The position numbers were made by a program, and so were the translations under genes. From positions 124,001 through 188,000 of the forward strand of contig CAZFBS010000001.1 in NCBI GenBank assembly GCA_964517265.1: DNA of 64,000 nt, written 5' to 3'. Shown one piece after another: positions 1-9,062 of the stretch; position 1 is the first letter of the stretch; each line of letters starts with the position of its first letter. The DNA is from REEP01 sp964517265. GTDB lineage: Bacteria; Pseudomonadota; Alphaproteobacteria; Rhodospirillales; Defluviicoccaceae. The notes beneath the pieces are model-generated. The model was not told where the DNA came from. It worked only from the letters and a program-made list of their open reading frames with translations, and did not search any database.

Positions 1-732
1 CACCTCCGATAGCATGGTGCCGATGCGGCCGATTTCGGTGCTGTCGCCGGTCTCGACGACCAAAGCGCGGCCCTGTCCGCTGGTGACAAGGGTTCCCGAG
101 AAGGCGAGCGACGGACGATCGCCGATCGGGGCATCCGCGTCGACCGCAGGAGTCGCCTTCTCCACCGGTACCGACTCGCCCGTCAGCATCGCCTCTTGCA
201 CCTGCAGGTTCTTGATCTTGAACAGGCGCACGTCGGCGGGAACCTTGTCGCCCGATTTCAGCTCGACGATGTCCCCGGGAACCAGTTGCTCGGCCGAAAT
301 CTCCTGCCGATGGCCCTCGCGGATCACCACCGCCTGGAGGGACAACATGTTGCGAACCGAATCCAGCGCCCGTTCCGCTTTGCCCTCCTGAATGAACCCG
401 ATGATGGCATTGATGACAACGACGCCGAAGATCACGGCGGTGTCCACCCAGTGACCGAGAAGGCCGGTCACGACGCCGGCGCCGATCAAGACGTAGATCA
501 GAACATTGTGGAATTGCTGGAGGAATCGTGCGAGGGGGCCTCGCGTCTCGGGCGGACGTAGCCGGTTCGGCCCATATTGCTCCAGCCTTTTCTCAACTTC
601 CTGCTTGGTCAGGCCCTCGGTGCGGGCATCAAGTCGATGAAAGGCGTCTTCGAGCGGTAGGGCGTGCCAGGGTATGGTGGTTTCTGCGTCCATGTCGGTC
701 CTGGCGGGGCGCTTATCGTTCTGTGGGGTCAT
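1..732 (-). CDS. Cation-transporting P-type ATPase, N-terminal part (cut by window edge)
   Basis: This is the first 244 codons of a P-type ATPase; the rest lies beyond the left edge. The visible part has a cation-ATPase N-terminal domain (about residues 20-75), two closely spaced membrane helices (about 76-115), and the start of the actuator domain with the conserved TGES motif at residues 184-187. The phosphorylation motif DKTGT is not in view, so the transported ion cannot be read. The layout (short soluble N-terminus, no heavy-metal-binding domain) resembles PMR1/PMA1-like Ca2+ or cation pumps rather than copper pumps. The ATG at 732 has an AAGGAGA box six bases upstream; a second in-frame ATG at 693 lacks one. 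Confidence 0.93.
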   Translation of the reverse strand, partial: MTPQNDKRPARTDMDAETTIPWHALPLEDAFHRLDARTEGLTKQEVEKRLEQYGPNRLRPPETRGPLARFLQQFHNVLIYVLIGAGVVTGLLGHWVDTAVIFGVVVINAIIGFIQEGKAERALDSVRNMLSLQAVVIREGHRQEISAEQLVPGDIVELKSGDKVPADVRLFKIKNLQVQEAMLTGESVPVEKATPAVDADAPIGDRPSLAFSGTLVTSGQGRALVVETGDSTEIGRIGTMLSEV

Positions 733-845
733 TCACAGTCTCCTTGATCGACGCCACTTCAGCCTGCCTATCCGCGCACCGGATCGTTTGCGCAAGAATG
801 CACCGATTCAAGGCGGAACATGCCGGCCAGCGGGATCAGCACCTT

Positions 846-887
846 CTGCACAAGGCACAAAAAGAAGCGGCCACATGCCTTGTGCAG
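846..887. repeat. 12-bp perfect inverted repeat between icd and the P-type ATPase gene
   Basis: CTGCACAAGGCA at 846-857 is repeated in exact inverted form at 876-887, with an 18-base loop. It lies in the space after the icd stop and before the ATPase start, both on the minus strand. No clear T-run follows on that strand, so it may be an operator or a non-canonical transcript-ending hairpin. Confidence 0.6.
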
Positions 888-938
888 CAGGGCTTTTCAT
901 GAACCGGTGTCCGCTGCACCCGATGGAGGCGCCGCGGT

Positions 939-2153
939 TCAACCCATCCGCTTTTTCAGATTGGCGTCCAGGGTATCCAAAAACTGCTGGGTGGTCAGCC
1001 AAGGCTGATCGGGACCGATCAGAATCGCAAGATCCTTGGTCATTGCGCCACTTTCCACCGTTTCGATGCAGACCGCCTCCAGGTTCTCGGCGAATGCGGA
1101 GACATCCGGGGTGGCATCGAACTTTCCGCGATAGTGGAGCCCTCGGGTCCAGGCGAAGATCGACGCGATCGGATTGGTCGACGTCTCCTTGCCCTGCTGA
1201 TGCATGCGGTAGTGGCGGGTGACGGTGCCATGGGCCGCCTCGGCTTCCACCGTGTCGGCTTCCGGTGTCAGCAACACCGAGGTCATCAGGCCGAGTGAGC
1301 CGAAGCCTTGCGCCACCGTGTCGGATTGAACGTCCCCGTCATAATTCTTACAGGCCCAGACGAATCCGCCGTCCCACTTCAAGGCCGCCGCAACCATGTC
1401 GTCGATGAGCCGATGCTCGTAGGTCAGACCGGCTGCCTCGAACTTGGCCTTGAACTCCTTTTGGTAGGTTTCTTCAAAGATATCCTTAAAGCGGCCGTCG
1501 TAGGCTTTGAGGATCGTGTTCTTGGTCGAGAGGTACATCGGCCAGCCAAGATCGAGCGCATAGTTGAAGCATGCATGCGCAAAGCCGCGAATGGAGTCGT
1601 CGAGGTTGTACATCGCCATCGCGATGCCGCCGCCGGGAAAGTCGAAGACTTCGTGTTCAATAGGCTCCCCGCCGTCCTGCGGCTGCCAACGAATGGTCAG
1701 TGTTCCCGGACCGGGGACGACGAAGTCGGTGGCCCGGTACTGATCGCCAAAGGCATGACGGCCGATGACGATGGGCCTGGTCCATCCCGGGACCAGCCGG
1801 GGCACGTTCTGGCAGATGATCGGCTGACGAAAGACGGTGCCGCCAAGGATGTTGCGGATCGTGCCGTTTGGCGACTTCCACATCTTTTTGAGATTGAATT
1901 CGCGCACCCGCGCTTCGTCGGGCGTGATCGTCGCGCACTTAACCCCGACGCCATAGCGCTTGATCGCATTGGCGGCGTCGATGGTGACCTGATCCTCAGT
2001 GGCATCGCGGTTCTCGATGCCCAGATCGTAGTACTTCAGGTCGATATCGAGATAAGGCAGGATCAACTTGTCTTTGATGAATGACCAGATGATCCGTGTC
2101 ATCTCGTCGCCGTCGAGTTCGACCACCGGATTCTTTACTGCGATTTTTGCCAT
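939..2153 (-). CDS. icd: NADP-dependent isocitrate dehydrogenase
   Basis: A 404-residue cytoplasmic TCA-cycle enzyme that converts isocitrate to 2-oxoglutarate and CO2 with reduction of NADP+. It is of the homodimeric type shared by alphaproteobacteria and eukaryotes: the N-terminus contains NPVVELDGDEMTRIIW, followed by the substrate-binding stretch around KSPNGTIRNILGGTVF. The C-terminal third has the coenzyme-side segment EAAHGTVTRHYR. Length is as expected for the family. The ATG at 2153 (MAKIAVKNP) is preferred over an upstream in-frame start at 2222 because family members begin there and a GGAGG box lies about nine bases upstream. It is divergent from opgG. Confidence 0.97.
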   Translation of the reverse strand: MAKIAVKNPVVELDGDEMTRIIWSFIKDKLILPYLDIDLKYYDLGIENRDATEDQVTIDAANAIKRYGVGVKCATITPDEARVREFNLKKMWKSPNGTIRNILGGTVFRQPIICQNVPRLVPGWTRPIVIGRHAFGDQYRATDFVVPGPGTLTIRWQPQDGGEPIEHEVFDFPGGGIAMAMYNLDDSIRGFAHACFNYALDLGWPMYLSTKNTILKAYDGRFKDIFEETYQKEFKAKFEAAGLTYEHRLIDDMVAAALKWDGGFVWACKNYDGDVQSDTVAQGFGSLGLMTSVLLTPEADTVEAEAAHGTVTRHYRMHQQGKETSTNPIASIFAWTRGLHYRGKFDATPDVSAFAENLEAVCIETVESGAMTKDLAILIGPDQPWLTTQQFLDTLDANLKKRMG

Positions 2154-2499
2154 GGCCCTCAGCCTCCTCCGACGTTTGCGGCCTTCTGCCAGCGCAGCGG
2201 AGTCTGCGGCGGGCAAGGCCATCCGTGCCGCCGGAAACTACTGGGCGGCACCCGCATTGGCAAGACGAGCAAACGCGGGGAGGTCCTGCGGGACTGGGGT
2301 GCGAGGGGGCGGGGCGCTGTGAAGAGACGCCGGCAAGCGCTTCCAGTGCGGATCATCAACGCGCCACTCCACTTGGGGCGTTGTCGTTTATGCTGCAATG
2401 CACTAAATGAAGGTCCGTTTGCGCGAGGTTCTCGCCCCGTGATGGGATAAGGAAGATAATGTGCCTCGCGGGATCGGGTGAAACAGGGGAAATGCCGGC
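2154..2499. other. Divergent intergenic region between icd and opgG
   Basis: These 346 bases hold no convincing gene. They must carry the promoters of icd (leftward) and opgG (rightward). A perfect 8-bp inverted repeat, GTGCCGCC at 2225-2232 and GGCGGCAC at 2244-2251, falls in the icd leader about 70-100 bases upstream of its start and could form a hairpin there. No clear -35/-10 pair could be assigned. Confidence 0.5.
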
Positions 2500-4137
2500 A
2501 TGCTCAGAATGTTGATCGCGCTACTCGTGGTCGGCCTGCTTTCGGTGCATGGTGCGCGCGCCGATGTGACCACTACCGCTGAAGGGGAGACGGCCGCTCC
2601 GCCCGCCGAAAGCGAAGCGAGCGAGAGCGCACAGGCGGCCGATGACCCGGCGCCGACCGAGGGTGGGGACGCGGCGGCCGCACAACCGTTTTCTTTTGAA
2701 AACGTTGTCGAGCGTGCGCGGCAACTCGCCGCCACTCCGTTCGAGGCACCCCGGGCTGAGCTGCCCGAGGCGCTCAACACGATCGATTATGATGCCTTTC
2801 GGCATATCCGGTACCGGCCGGATCGCGCGCTTTGGCGTGATGAGAGGATGTTCGAGATTCAGTTTTTCCATCTCGGGTTCCTCTATCAGGTGCCGGTTCG
2901 GATCAACATCATCGACGGCGGGGTAGCAAGCGAAGCGATTTTCGATCCGGGAATGTTCGACTACAGCCAGGCGGGACTCGATCAACAGATTCCCTCGGGG
3001 CTGGGCTTCGCCGGATTTCGTATTCATTATCCCCTGCATGAGCCCGCCTATAAGGACGAGATTGCGGTTTTTCTCGGCGCCTCCTACTTCCGCCTGCTGG
3101 GACGCGACCAGCAATTCGGTGCTTCCGCGCGCGGGCTGGCGATCGACACCGCCCATCCGCGGGGCGAGGAATTTCCGATCTTCCGGGAATTCTGGCTGGT
3201 CAAGCCGGAGGCGAATGCGCACACGCTGACGATCTACGCCCTTCTCGACAGCAATCGCGTCACCGGTGCCTATCGGTTCGTCATTGATCCCGGAACCGCA
3301 ACGGCGATGGATGTCACCGCGGAGGTGTTCGCAAGGCAGGACATGGATAAAATCGGCATTGCTCCGCTGACCAGCATGTATTTGTTCGGCGAAAGCGATA
3401 GCCGCAGGTTCGATGATTTTCGGCCGGAGGTTCACGATTCCGACGGGCTGTTGATGCAGACCGGTGCCGGTGCATGGATCTGGCGGCCTCTCGAGAATCA
3501 TCCGGAGTTAAAGGTCTCGGCTTTCATGGATACGAATCCGCGGGGCTTCGGCCTGCTGCAGAGAGACCGCGACTTCGCCAGGTACCTTGATCTCGAGGCT
3601 GGCTATCATCGTCGTCCCAGCCTTTGGGTCGAGCCTCGTGGCGAATGGGGACCGGGCGCTGTCGAACTGGTCGAAATTCCGCTCAACGACGAGACCAACG
3701 ACAACATCGTCGCCTACTGGACGCCTGAGAAGCAGTTGAGGGCCGGAGAAACAATGGCATTCTCCTACCGGATCCAGGCGATGTCGAGGATGCCGTCCCA
3801 ACTGACAGTGGGCCACGTCGAGCGGACCCTGACGGGAGCGCCCTCAGCATGGCTGCCCAGTCCGTTTCCGGAGAATACACGGCTGTTCGTCATCGACTAT
3901 GACGGCGGAGACCTCCCCAATCTTTCGCCCGAACAGCCGGTTGAAGCCCAGATCACGACGTCGTCGGGACGAATTATCGACCAGATCGTGCAGAAGATCC
4001 CGCAAGGCGACGGTTGGCGTGTTGCCTTCCGGGTCGATCCGGAAGGCAGCGATACGGTTGATATGACCGTGAGACTGACGCTCTATGGAGAGCCGGTCGC
4101 CGAAGACTGGGCCTACCTATGGCTCGTCAGGCCATAG
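2500..4137 (+). CDS. opgG: Periplasmic glucan biosynthesis protein OpgG/MdoG family
   Basis: A 545-residue exported protein needed for osmoregulated periplasmic glucan synthesis; the family is thought to shape the linear glucan made by OpgH. A signal peptide is clear: hydrophobic LIALLVVGLLSVHG, then a likely cleavage after ARA. A low-complexity Glu/Ala-rich linker (about residues 22-65) leads into the OpgG/OpgD domain, beginning FSFENVVERARQLA and carrying the family stretch IDYDAFRHIRYRPDRALW. Length matches the family. opgH follows after 64 bases on the same strand, so the two are probably cotranscribed. OpgD is the close paralogue; the opgH linkage favours OpgG. Confidence 0.94.
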   Translation: MLRMLIALLVVGLLSVHGARADVTTTAEGETAAPPAESEASESAQAADDPAPTEGGDAAAAQPFSFENVVERARQLAATPFEAPRAELPEALNTIDYDAFRHIRYRPDRALWRDERMFEIQFFHLGFLYQVPVRINIIDGGVASEAIFDPGMFDYSQAGLDQQIPSGLGFAGFRIHYPLHEPAYKDEIAVFLGASYFRLLGRDQQFGASARGLAIDTAHPRGEEFPIFREFWLVKPEANAHTLTIYALLDSNRVTGAYRFVIDPGTATAMDVTAEVFARQDMDKIGIAPLTSMYLFGESDSRRFDDFRPEVHDSDGLLMQTGAGAWIWRPLENHPELKVSAFMDTNPRGFGLLQRDRDFARYLDLEAGYHRRPSLWVEPRGEWGPGAVELVEIPLNDETNDNIVAYWTPEKQLRAGETMAFSYRIQAMSRMPSQLTVGHVERTLTGAPSAWLPSPFPENTRLFVIDYDGGDLPNLSPEQPVEAQITTSSGRIIDQIVQKIPQGDGWRVAFRVDPEGSDTVDMTVRLTLYGEPVAEDWAYLWLVRP

Positions 4138-4201
4138 CCGCAGGATTGCCGCAATGGCGTCATGTTGGTGTCACGCCGCCCCCTCAGAGTGAGCATTGAT
4201 C

Positions 4202-6214
4202 ATGCACGTCCCGCAATACCTGATGCAAGGCGATGGCGGAGAGCCTCTGGCTTTCAAGGGCGCGGTTGTTTCTCGAGAGGAGCCGTCGAGAGGCGCGTTC
4301 CACCCGCGCTGGCCGCTGGCGCGCCGCCTGCTGTTCTTCACGCTGGTTGGAGCCTCGGCCGGGATTGCGGCGACGGCAATGGCCCTCATTCTGATGGCCA
4401 ACGGCTTCGAATGGATCGAAGGAGCCATTCTTGTCCTGTTCACCTTGAACTTTCTGCTCATTGCGACCTCGTTTTGGAGCGCAACGGCGGGGTTTTTTAT
4501 CCAGTTGCTGGGTCTTGACCCGATCAGTTTGGGGCGCCGGCCGCAGCACGGAACAGCCGACGCCGGAACATCGCTCACGACCCGCACCGCAATCGTGATG
4601 CCGATCTATAACGAGGATGCGGAGCGGGTATTCGCCGGTATCGAGACGATCTATACTTCTCTTCAGGCGACCGGCCAGATCGAACACTTTGATTTTTTCG
4701 TGTTGAGCGACAGCACTCATGATGATGTCGCAGAGGAGGAGGAGCGCCGGTGGGCGGCGGCCTGTCGGCGACTGGATGCGGCCGGCCGGCTGTTCTACCG
4801 CCGACGGCAGCCGAACATCGGGCGCAAGGCCGGCAATATCGCCGATTTCTGTCGGAATTGGGGTGCTGCGTATGAATCGATGGTGGTGCTCGATGCCGAC
4901 AGCATCATGTCCGGGCCAACCATTGTCGAACTCGTTCGACTGGCCGAGGCCAATCCGTCGGCGGCGCTGATCCAGACATTGCCGATGCCGGTCAACCAGA
5001 CGACCCTGTTCGGTCGCGTTCTGCAGTTTGCCGGGCGGCTGTACAGTCCCGTGCTCGCCAACGGCGTCAGCTTCTGGCAGATCGGGGAGAGCAACTACTG
5101 GGGCCACAACGCGATCATTCGCGTACGCGCCTTCACCGACCATTGCGGCTTGCCGACGCTGGCGGGGCGGCCGCCGTTCGGCGGCGAAATTCTCAGTCAT
5201 GACTTCATCGAGGCGGCGCTGTTGCGGCGGGCCGGCTGGTTCGTCTACACGGTACCGGATCTCGGCGGCAGCTATGAGGAACTGCCAGGCAATATCATCG
5301 CCTATGCCACCCGCGACCGCCGCTGGTGCCAGGGCAATTTGCAGCACCTGAAGATGTTGACGGCGCGGGGCTTTCACCCCTTGAGCCGCTTGCACCTGTT
5401 GCACGGTGCCTATGCGTACCTGTCCTCGCCACTTTGGCTGGCGTTTCTTCTGCTGAGCACCGCCGCGGTCGTCGAGCTGGCGATGACCCAGCATGATTAC
5501 TTCCCTCACGGCCAGCAGCTCTTTCCCGAATGGCCGGTTTCCAAATGGGCGGAAACGGTGTCGCTGTTCGCGATCACGCTGGCCCTTTTGTTCCTGCCGA
5601 AGCTGTACAGCCTGGTCTTGACGCTTGCCGATACACGGTTGCGGCGACGCTTCGGTGGCGGCGTGAGGCTGCTAATCAGCGCCACAATCGAGCTTGTCTT
5701 TTCGGTTCTGATCGCACCGGTGATGATGGGCTTGCACAGCTATTTCGTCACGCGGCTGGTGCTGGGCAAAGGCGTTGCCTGGAATCCCCAGGATCGATCG
5801 GAGAAGGGCCTCAGTGTCATCCAGGCGTTCACGTATCTGGGTCTTCTCTTCGGCGGCGGGGTCGCGTGGGGAGCGCTGATCATACTCGCCGCTCCGGACT
5901 ATTTCTGGTGGATCCTGCCGGTGCTGGCGGGACTCGTCCTGTCGGTGCCGATTGCGGTCCTTTCCAGCCGTCCAAGCGTGGGCGAATGGGCTCGGCGGCG
6001 CGGCCTGTTGCTGACGCCCGAGGAAGTAACGGCTCCGGACGAACTGCGCCGTTTGGATGCCGCCCTTGCCGCCGCGCGCGCGGGGGACCCCTTGCCCGAG
6101 GTCGAAGATGTGGCAAGCGGTCTGCCGAGAACGCCGCCGGTGATCCCGAGGGCCATGGAGCCGCAACGCCTTGATCAGCCGGCCGTCAACTCGTTGATGC
6201 GGCCAGCTGCATAA
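4202..6214 (+). CDS. opgH: Glucans biosynthesis glucosyltransferase H
   Basis: Inner-membrane GT2-family glucosyltransferase (670 residues) that polymerises glucose from UDP-glucose for osmoregulated periplasmic glucans. Two N-terminal membrane helices (about residues 40-95) precede the cytoplasmic GT domain with VMPIYNED, the metal-binding LDADS near residue 230 and the acceptor-site motif RRWCQGN near residue 373. Several further helices follow, from about residue 405 to 605. The protein is shorter than the enterobacterial form of roughly 850 residues, as is usual in alphaproteobacteria. The ATG at 4202 is chosen over a TTG six bases upstream. It ends convergently with metZ. Confidence 0.95.
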   Translation: MHVPQYLMQGDGGEPLAFKGAVVSREEPSRGAFHPRWPLARRLLFFTLVGASAGIAATAMALILMANGFEWIEGAILVLFTLNFLLIATSFWSATAGFFIQLLGLDPISLGRRPQHGTADAGTSLTTRTAIVMPIYNEDAERVFAGIETIYTSLQATGQIEHFDFFVLSDSTHDDVAEEEERRWAAACRRLDAAGRLFYRRRQPNIGRKAGNIADFCRNWGAAYESMVVLDADSIMSGPTIVELVRLAEANPSAALIQTLPMPVNQTTLFGRVLQFAGRLYSPVLANGVSFWQIGESNYWGHNAIIRVRAFTDHCGLPTLAGRPPFGGEILSHDFIEAALLRRAGWFVYTVPDLGGSYEELPGNIIAYATRDRRWCQGNLQHLKMLTARGFHPLSRLHLLHGAYAYLSSPLWLAFLLLSTAAVVELAMTQHDYFPHGQQLFPEWPVSKWAETVSLFAITLALLFLPKLYSLVLTLADTRLRRRFGGGVRLLISATIELVFSVLIAPVMMGLHSYFVTRLVLGKGVAWNPQDRSEKGLSVIQAFTYLGLLFGGGVAWGALIILAAPDYFWWILPVLAGLVLSVPIAVLSSRPSVGEWARRRGLLLTPEEVTAPDELRRLDAALAAARAGDPLPEVEDVASGLPRTPPVIPRAMEPQRLDQPAVNSLMRPAA

Positions 6215-6274
6215 GCGGGCCGGGGCTTATTCCCACAGCGGAGCAGATCGCGATCGCGGCCGCTGCCGCGGACC

Positions 6275-7474
6275 TCACACCGCCGCCAACGCCTGATCGA
6301 GATCCTCCTTCAGATCCTCGATATCCTCAAGACCGACGGAGAGGCGGACCATGCCTTCGGTGATGCCCATCGCCGCCCGCTCCTCCGGCGACAGCCGCTG
6401 GTGCGTCGTCGTCGCGGGATGACAGGCGAGACTTTTGGTGTCGCCGAGATTGTTGGAGATGTCGATCAGCTTCAAGGCATTGAGAAAACGGTATGCGGCC
6501 TCGCGGTCATCCGCCATCTCGAATGCGACAATGGTTCCGCCGGCCTCCATCTGCCGCGCCGCCAGAGCGTGCTGGGGATGGCTTGTCAAGCCCGGGTAAA
6601 GAACGCGGTTCAGACAGTTCCTGCCTTCCAGGTGCCGCGCCAGGGTGAGCGCGTTGGCGCAATGGCGGGTAACGCGCAATTCCAACGTCTCCAGGCCTTT
6701 GAGCAGGATCCAGGCATTGAAAGGACTCATCGACGGCCCGGTGTGGCGCAGGAACGGCACCAACTGGTTTTCCTCGAAGTCGGCGTCATTGGTGAGGACG
6801 GCCCCTCCGAGGGTGCGTCCCTGACCATCGATATGTTTGGTGGTGGAATAAACCACGGTGTCTGCTCCGAGCGCGAGAGGCTTCTGCAGCAGCGGCGTCG
6901 CAAAGACGTTGTCGACGACCACGTTGGCACCAGCCGCATGGGCCATTTCGGTGACCGCGGACAGATCGATGATTTCCAAGGTGGGGTTGGACGGCGTCTC
7001 CAGAAAGACGGCGCGTGCCGGGCGAGCCAGCGCCGCCCGCCACTGGCCAAGGTCGGTGCCATCGACAAAGACAGTTTCCACACCGAACCTAGGCAGAATT
7101 TCCGCTACGACATACTGGCATGAGCCGAACAAGGCCCGTGCCGCGACGATGCGATCTCCGGCGCAGACTTGGCTGGCAAGCGCAGCGAACACCGCCGCCA
7201 TTCCGCTCGCTGTCGCTCGGCAGAATGCGGCACCTTCAATTCCGGCGAGCCGTTTTTCAAACATCGTGACGGTGGGATTGGCAAAGCGCGAATAGAGAAA
7301 GCGCTCCTGCTCTCCCTTGAATGCGGCCTCAGCCTCCTCGGCTGAGCCATAAACGTAACCTGACGTCAGAAACAAGCCTTCGCTGGTTTCGTCAAATCCG
7401 GATCGGGCGACTCCCCCCCGTACGAGGCGGGTGGCTTGGCGCCACGGTTGTCCATCTCGGAGATCACGGGCCAT
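6275..7474 (-). CDS. metZ: O-succinylhomoserine sulfhydrylase
   Basis: A 399-residue PLP enzyme of the Cys/Met metabolism family. It makes homocysteine directly from O-succinylhomoserine and sulfide in methionine synthesis. Visible features are the early substrate-side stretch YSRFANPTVTMFEKRL, the cofactor-contact region ATASGMAAVFAAL, and the PLP lysine in YSTTKHIDGQGRT. Cystathionine gamma-synthase is a close relative; the N-terminal LVRGG...TSEGLFLTSGYVY pattern is that of MetZ. An AGGGAG box lies about eight bases upstream of the ATG. The leader carries a SAM-II riboswitch, which ties the gene to methionine control. Confidence 0.95.
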   Translation of the reverse strand: MARDLRDGQPWRQATRLVRGGVARSGFDETSEGLFLTSGYVYGSAEEAEAAFKGEQERFLYSRFANPTVTMFEKRLAGIEGAAFCRATASGMAAVFAALASQVCAGDRIVAARALFGSCQYVVAEILPRFGVETVFVDGTDLGQWRAALARPARAVFLETPSNPTLEIIDLSAVTEMAHAAGANVVVDNVFATPLLQKPLALGADTVVYSTTKHIDGQGRTLGGAVLTNDADFEENQLVPFLRHTGPSMSPFNAWILLKGLETLELRVTRHCANALTLARHLEGRNCLNRVLYPGLTSHPQHALAARQMEAGGTIVAFEMADDREAAYRFLNALKLIDISNNLGDTKSLACHPATTTHQRLSPEERAAMGITEGMVRLSVGLEDIEDLKEDLDQALAAV

Positions 7475-7551
7475 GAAGAAAACTCCCTAATGGGCGGCCC
7501 GGCCAGCACGTCACCCAACCGCGAGGTCGGGGCTCCTTTTCAAGAGCGCGA

Positions 7552-7605
7552 ACCTTTTAGCGGTTTGTTTTACGTGGCCGCAAGCCGGTCGATCAAATCA
7601 CCACG
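7552..7605 (-). promoter_or_regulatory. SAM-II riboswitch in the metZ leader
   Basis: On the minus strand the leader reads CGTGGTGATTTGATCGA, then CCGGCTTGCGG, CCACGTAAAACAAA and CCGCTAAAAGGTT. Stem P1 pairs CGTGG (7605-7601) with CCACG (7577-7573). Loop bases ACC (7589-7587) can pair with GGT (7554-7552) to close the H-type pseudoknot. TGATTTG, CCGGCTTGC and GCTAAA match the conserved core of SAM-II (metA motif) aptamers, known from alphaproteobacterial metA, metX and metZ leaders. The element ends 77 bases before the metZ ATG, so it most likely acts on translation of metZ when SAM is abundant. Confidence 0.94.
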
Positions 7606-7613
7606 AGCCGCAC

Positions 7614-7642
7614 CGAATACCGGCGCCGCATCGGCCCGTCAA
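7614..7642 (-). promoter_or_regulatory. Predicted metZ promoter
   Basis: On the minus strand TTGACG (7642-7637) is followed after exactly 17 bases by TATTCG (7619-7614). Transcription from it would start a few bases before the riboswitch, which is the position expected for a SAM-II leader. The -10 box is weak. Confidence 0.6.
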
Positions 7643-7894
7643 GCATGAACATGACAATCACAGTGCCCGCGTGAGGCCTTTTGGATCGTATCGAACGAGC
7701 TTCATCCCTCCGGTCTCGAAGTTACATTTTTTTTAAAGATTGATGACAAATTATGCACCAGTCTCGATCCCCGTGATCGAAATGTGTCGAAGGCGGAGGC
7801 GCCAGGGGCTGATCATCGGGACAGCTTGGAAGTTTTTATGTGCGACGGGTTGATAATCCAGAATTTGATTTGAATTGCTAGCAAGGAAGCAACA

Positions 7895-8614
7895 ATGAAC
7901 GTTTTTGATAAAGAAATAATAGAGTCTCTCAATAATTTTAGCAGCTCTCATTATTTATTACTAGTAGTCAATGCGCATATTTCCGGCAACGAGCTCTTAA
8001 AAGGCGGTATTATTGTAGCCATGATTTGGTGGGTTTGGTGGAAAGAATCAGATGGCCTTATTGCTAATGATTTATTTTCTGTCAGAACACTTCTTGGTGC
8101 GTTTCTGGCGGTCGGCGTTGGACGCTTGGCGCAAAACATGCTGCCGATGCGATTACGTCCCGTCCACAATCCCGAATTTGATTTTACGGTTGTGGAGGAC
8201 GTTTTTAAAACGCTTCCTTTGGAAGGCTGGAGCTCGTTCCCTAGCGATCATGCCGTTCTATTTTTTGCTCTTGCTACAGCGATATTTACCAAGAGCCGTT
8301 CGGTTGGAATCTTTTTCTTCGCGTGGTCTCTCTTCGTTATTTGTCTTCCCCGGGTATTTCTTGGTCTTCATTACCCCACGGATATCGTGGCAGGAGCACT
8401 GCTGGGCATCCTGATCATGTACTTCAGTCTGACCGTTCCACTTCCGGCTTCGATAGGGGCGTTTCTGAAACGGCTGGAGACACGCTATCCTGCTCCATTA
8501 TATGCAATAGTGTTCCTGGTGTCGTTTCAAATCGCAACCCTGTTTGACGGTGCCCGGCAATTTACGAAAGGTGGGATCGAGCTGCTCTCGATCGTCATCA
8601 GGGCCTACACCTGA
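7895..8614 (+). CDS. PAP2-family membrane phosphatase
   Basis: A 239-residue membrane protein of the type 2 phosphatidic acid phosphatase superfamily. Its members dephosphorylate lipid phosphates such as undecaprenyl diphosphate or phosphatidate at the membrane surface. The motifs are present in reduced form: MRLRP (motif 1, with the usual leading lysine missing), FPSDHA (motif 2) and PRVFLGLHYPTDIVAG (motif 3, with arginine, histidine and aspartate). About five to six hydrophobic segments are visible. AAGGA lies six bases before the ATG. The 5' half is far more AT-rich than neighbouring genes, which suggests recent transfer. The substrate cannot be inferred. Confidence 0.85.
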   Translation: MNVFDKEIIESLNNFSSSHYLLLVVNAHISGNELLKGGIIVAMIWWVWWKESDGLIANDLFSVRTLLGAFLAVGVGRLAQNMLPMRLRPVHNPEFDFTVVEDVFKTLPLEGWSSFPSDHAVLFFALATAIFTKSRSVGIFFFAWSLFVICLPRVFLGLHYPTDIVAGALLGILIMYFSLTVPLPASIGAFLKRLETRYPAPLYAIVFLVSFQIATLFDGARQFTKGGIELLSIVIRAYT

Positions 8615-9062
8615 ACTCGCAGCCAGCGAGCAACGGAGTCCACTCCTGCGCGGATCACGTTTCATAAGAGAACCCTCTCGTCAATACGGCAGGCGTCCCG
8701 TTCCGCGCGAAAGGCTATCCAACGAGCACGAACTCCATCTCGACATTGTTGTCATAGGTCGAAAGAACCCGCCAACGGATCAAGGGTTGCCCGGTGTGCC
8801 CGCAGAGTGGATGCTCAGCGCATCGTCATGCCCTCCAAACGGAAGGAAGCCGCAACCCCAAAGCATAAGAGAGAGAAGCATAAATCGTGACATTCCTGCC
8901 TGCACGTTCCTTATGATCGGCTTGGTGCATGGCCGCACAGTCAAAGGGTCCATCAGCGGCCGGACTTTTGATCTGATCAAGGAAGGAAACCGCCTTCTTG
9001 AACTTCAACTGCAAGGGTTTCGCTTCTGAAGGGGTGAATGCCGAGGAGCAAAGGGGCGCATC
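8615..9062. other. Intergenic region without a convincing gene
   Basis: These 448 bases separate the PAP2 gene from the exporter operon. Short open stretches exist on both strands, for example minus-strand codons from about 8835 to 8728 ending in a valine-rich tail, but none has a good start, ribosome-binding site or recognisable domain. They could be remnants of a decayed gene. The last 30 bases carry the ribosome-binding region of the downstream gene. Confidence 0.45.

Larger units (their letters stand above)
7475..7894. other. Divergent metZ / PAP2 intergenic region
   Basis: The left two thirds hold the metZ promoter, riboswitch and ribosome-binding site. The right part (about 7680-7894) is clearly more AT-rich than the surroundings, with an eight-T run near 7727, and supplies the upstream region of the PAP2 gene. 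No further gene is visible. Confidence 0.6.

Noticed and set aside
8728..8835. Minus-strand run of about 35 codons ending in EMEFVLVG
   Set aside because: It reads somewhat like protein, but a stop precedes it and no start or ribosome-binding site is visible; it may be a gene remnant.
8544..9029. Plus-strand frame overlapping the end of the PAP2 gene
   Set aside because: Starts inside PAP2, has no ribosome-binding site and no domain; the 3' part is noted as intergenic.
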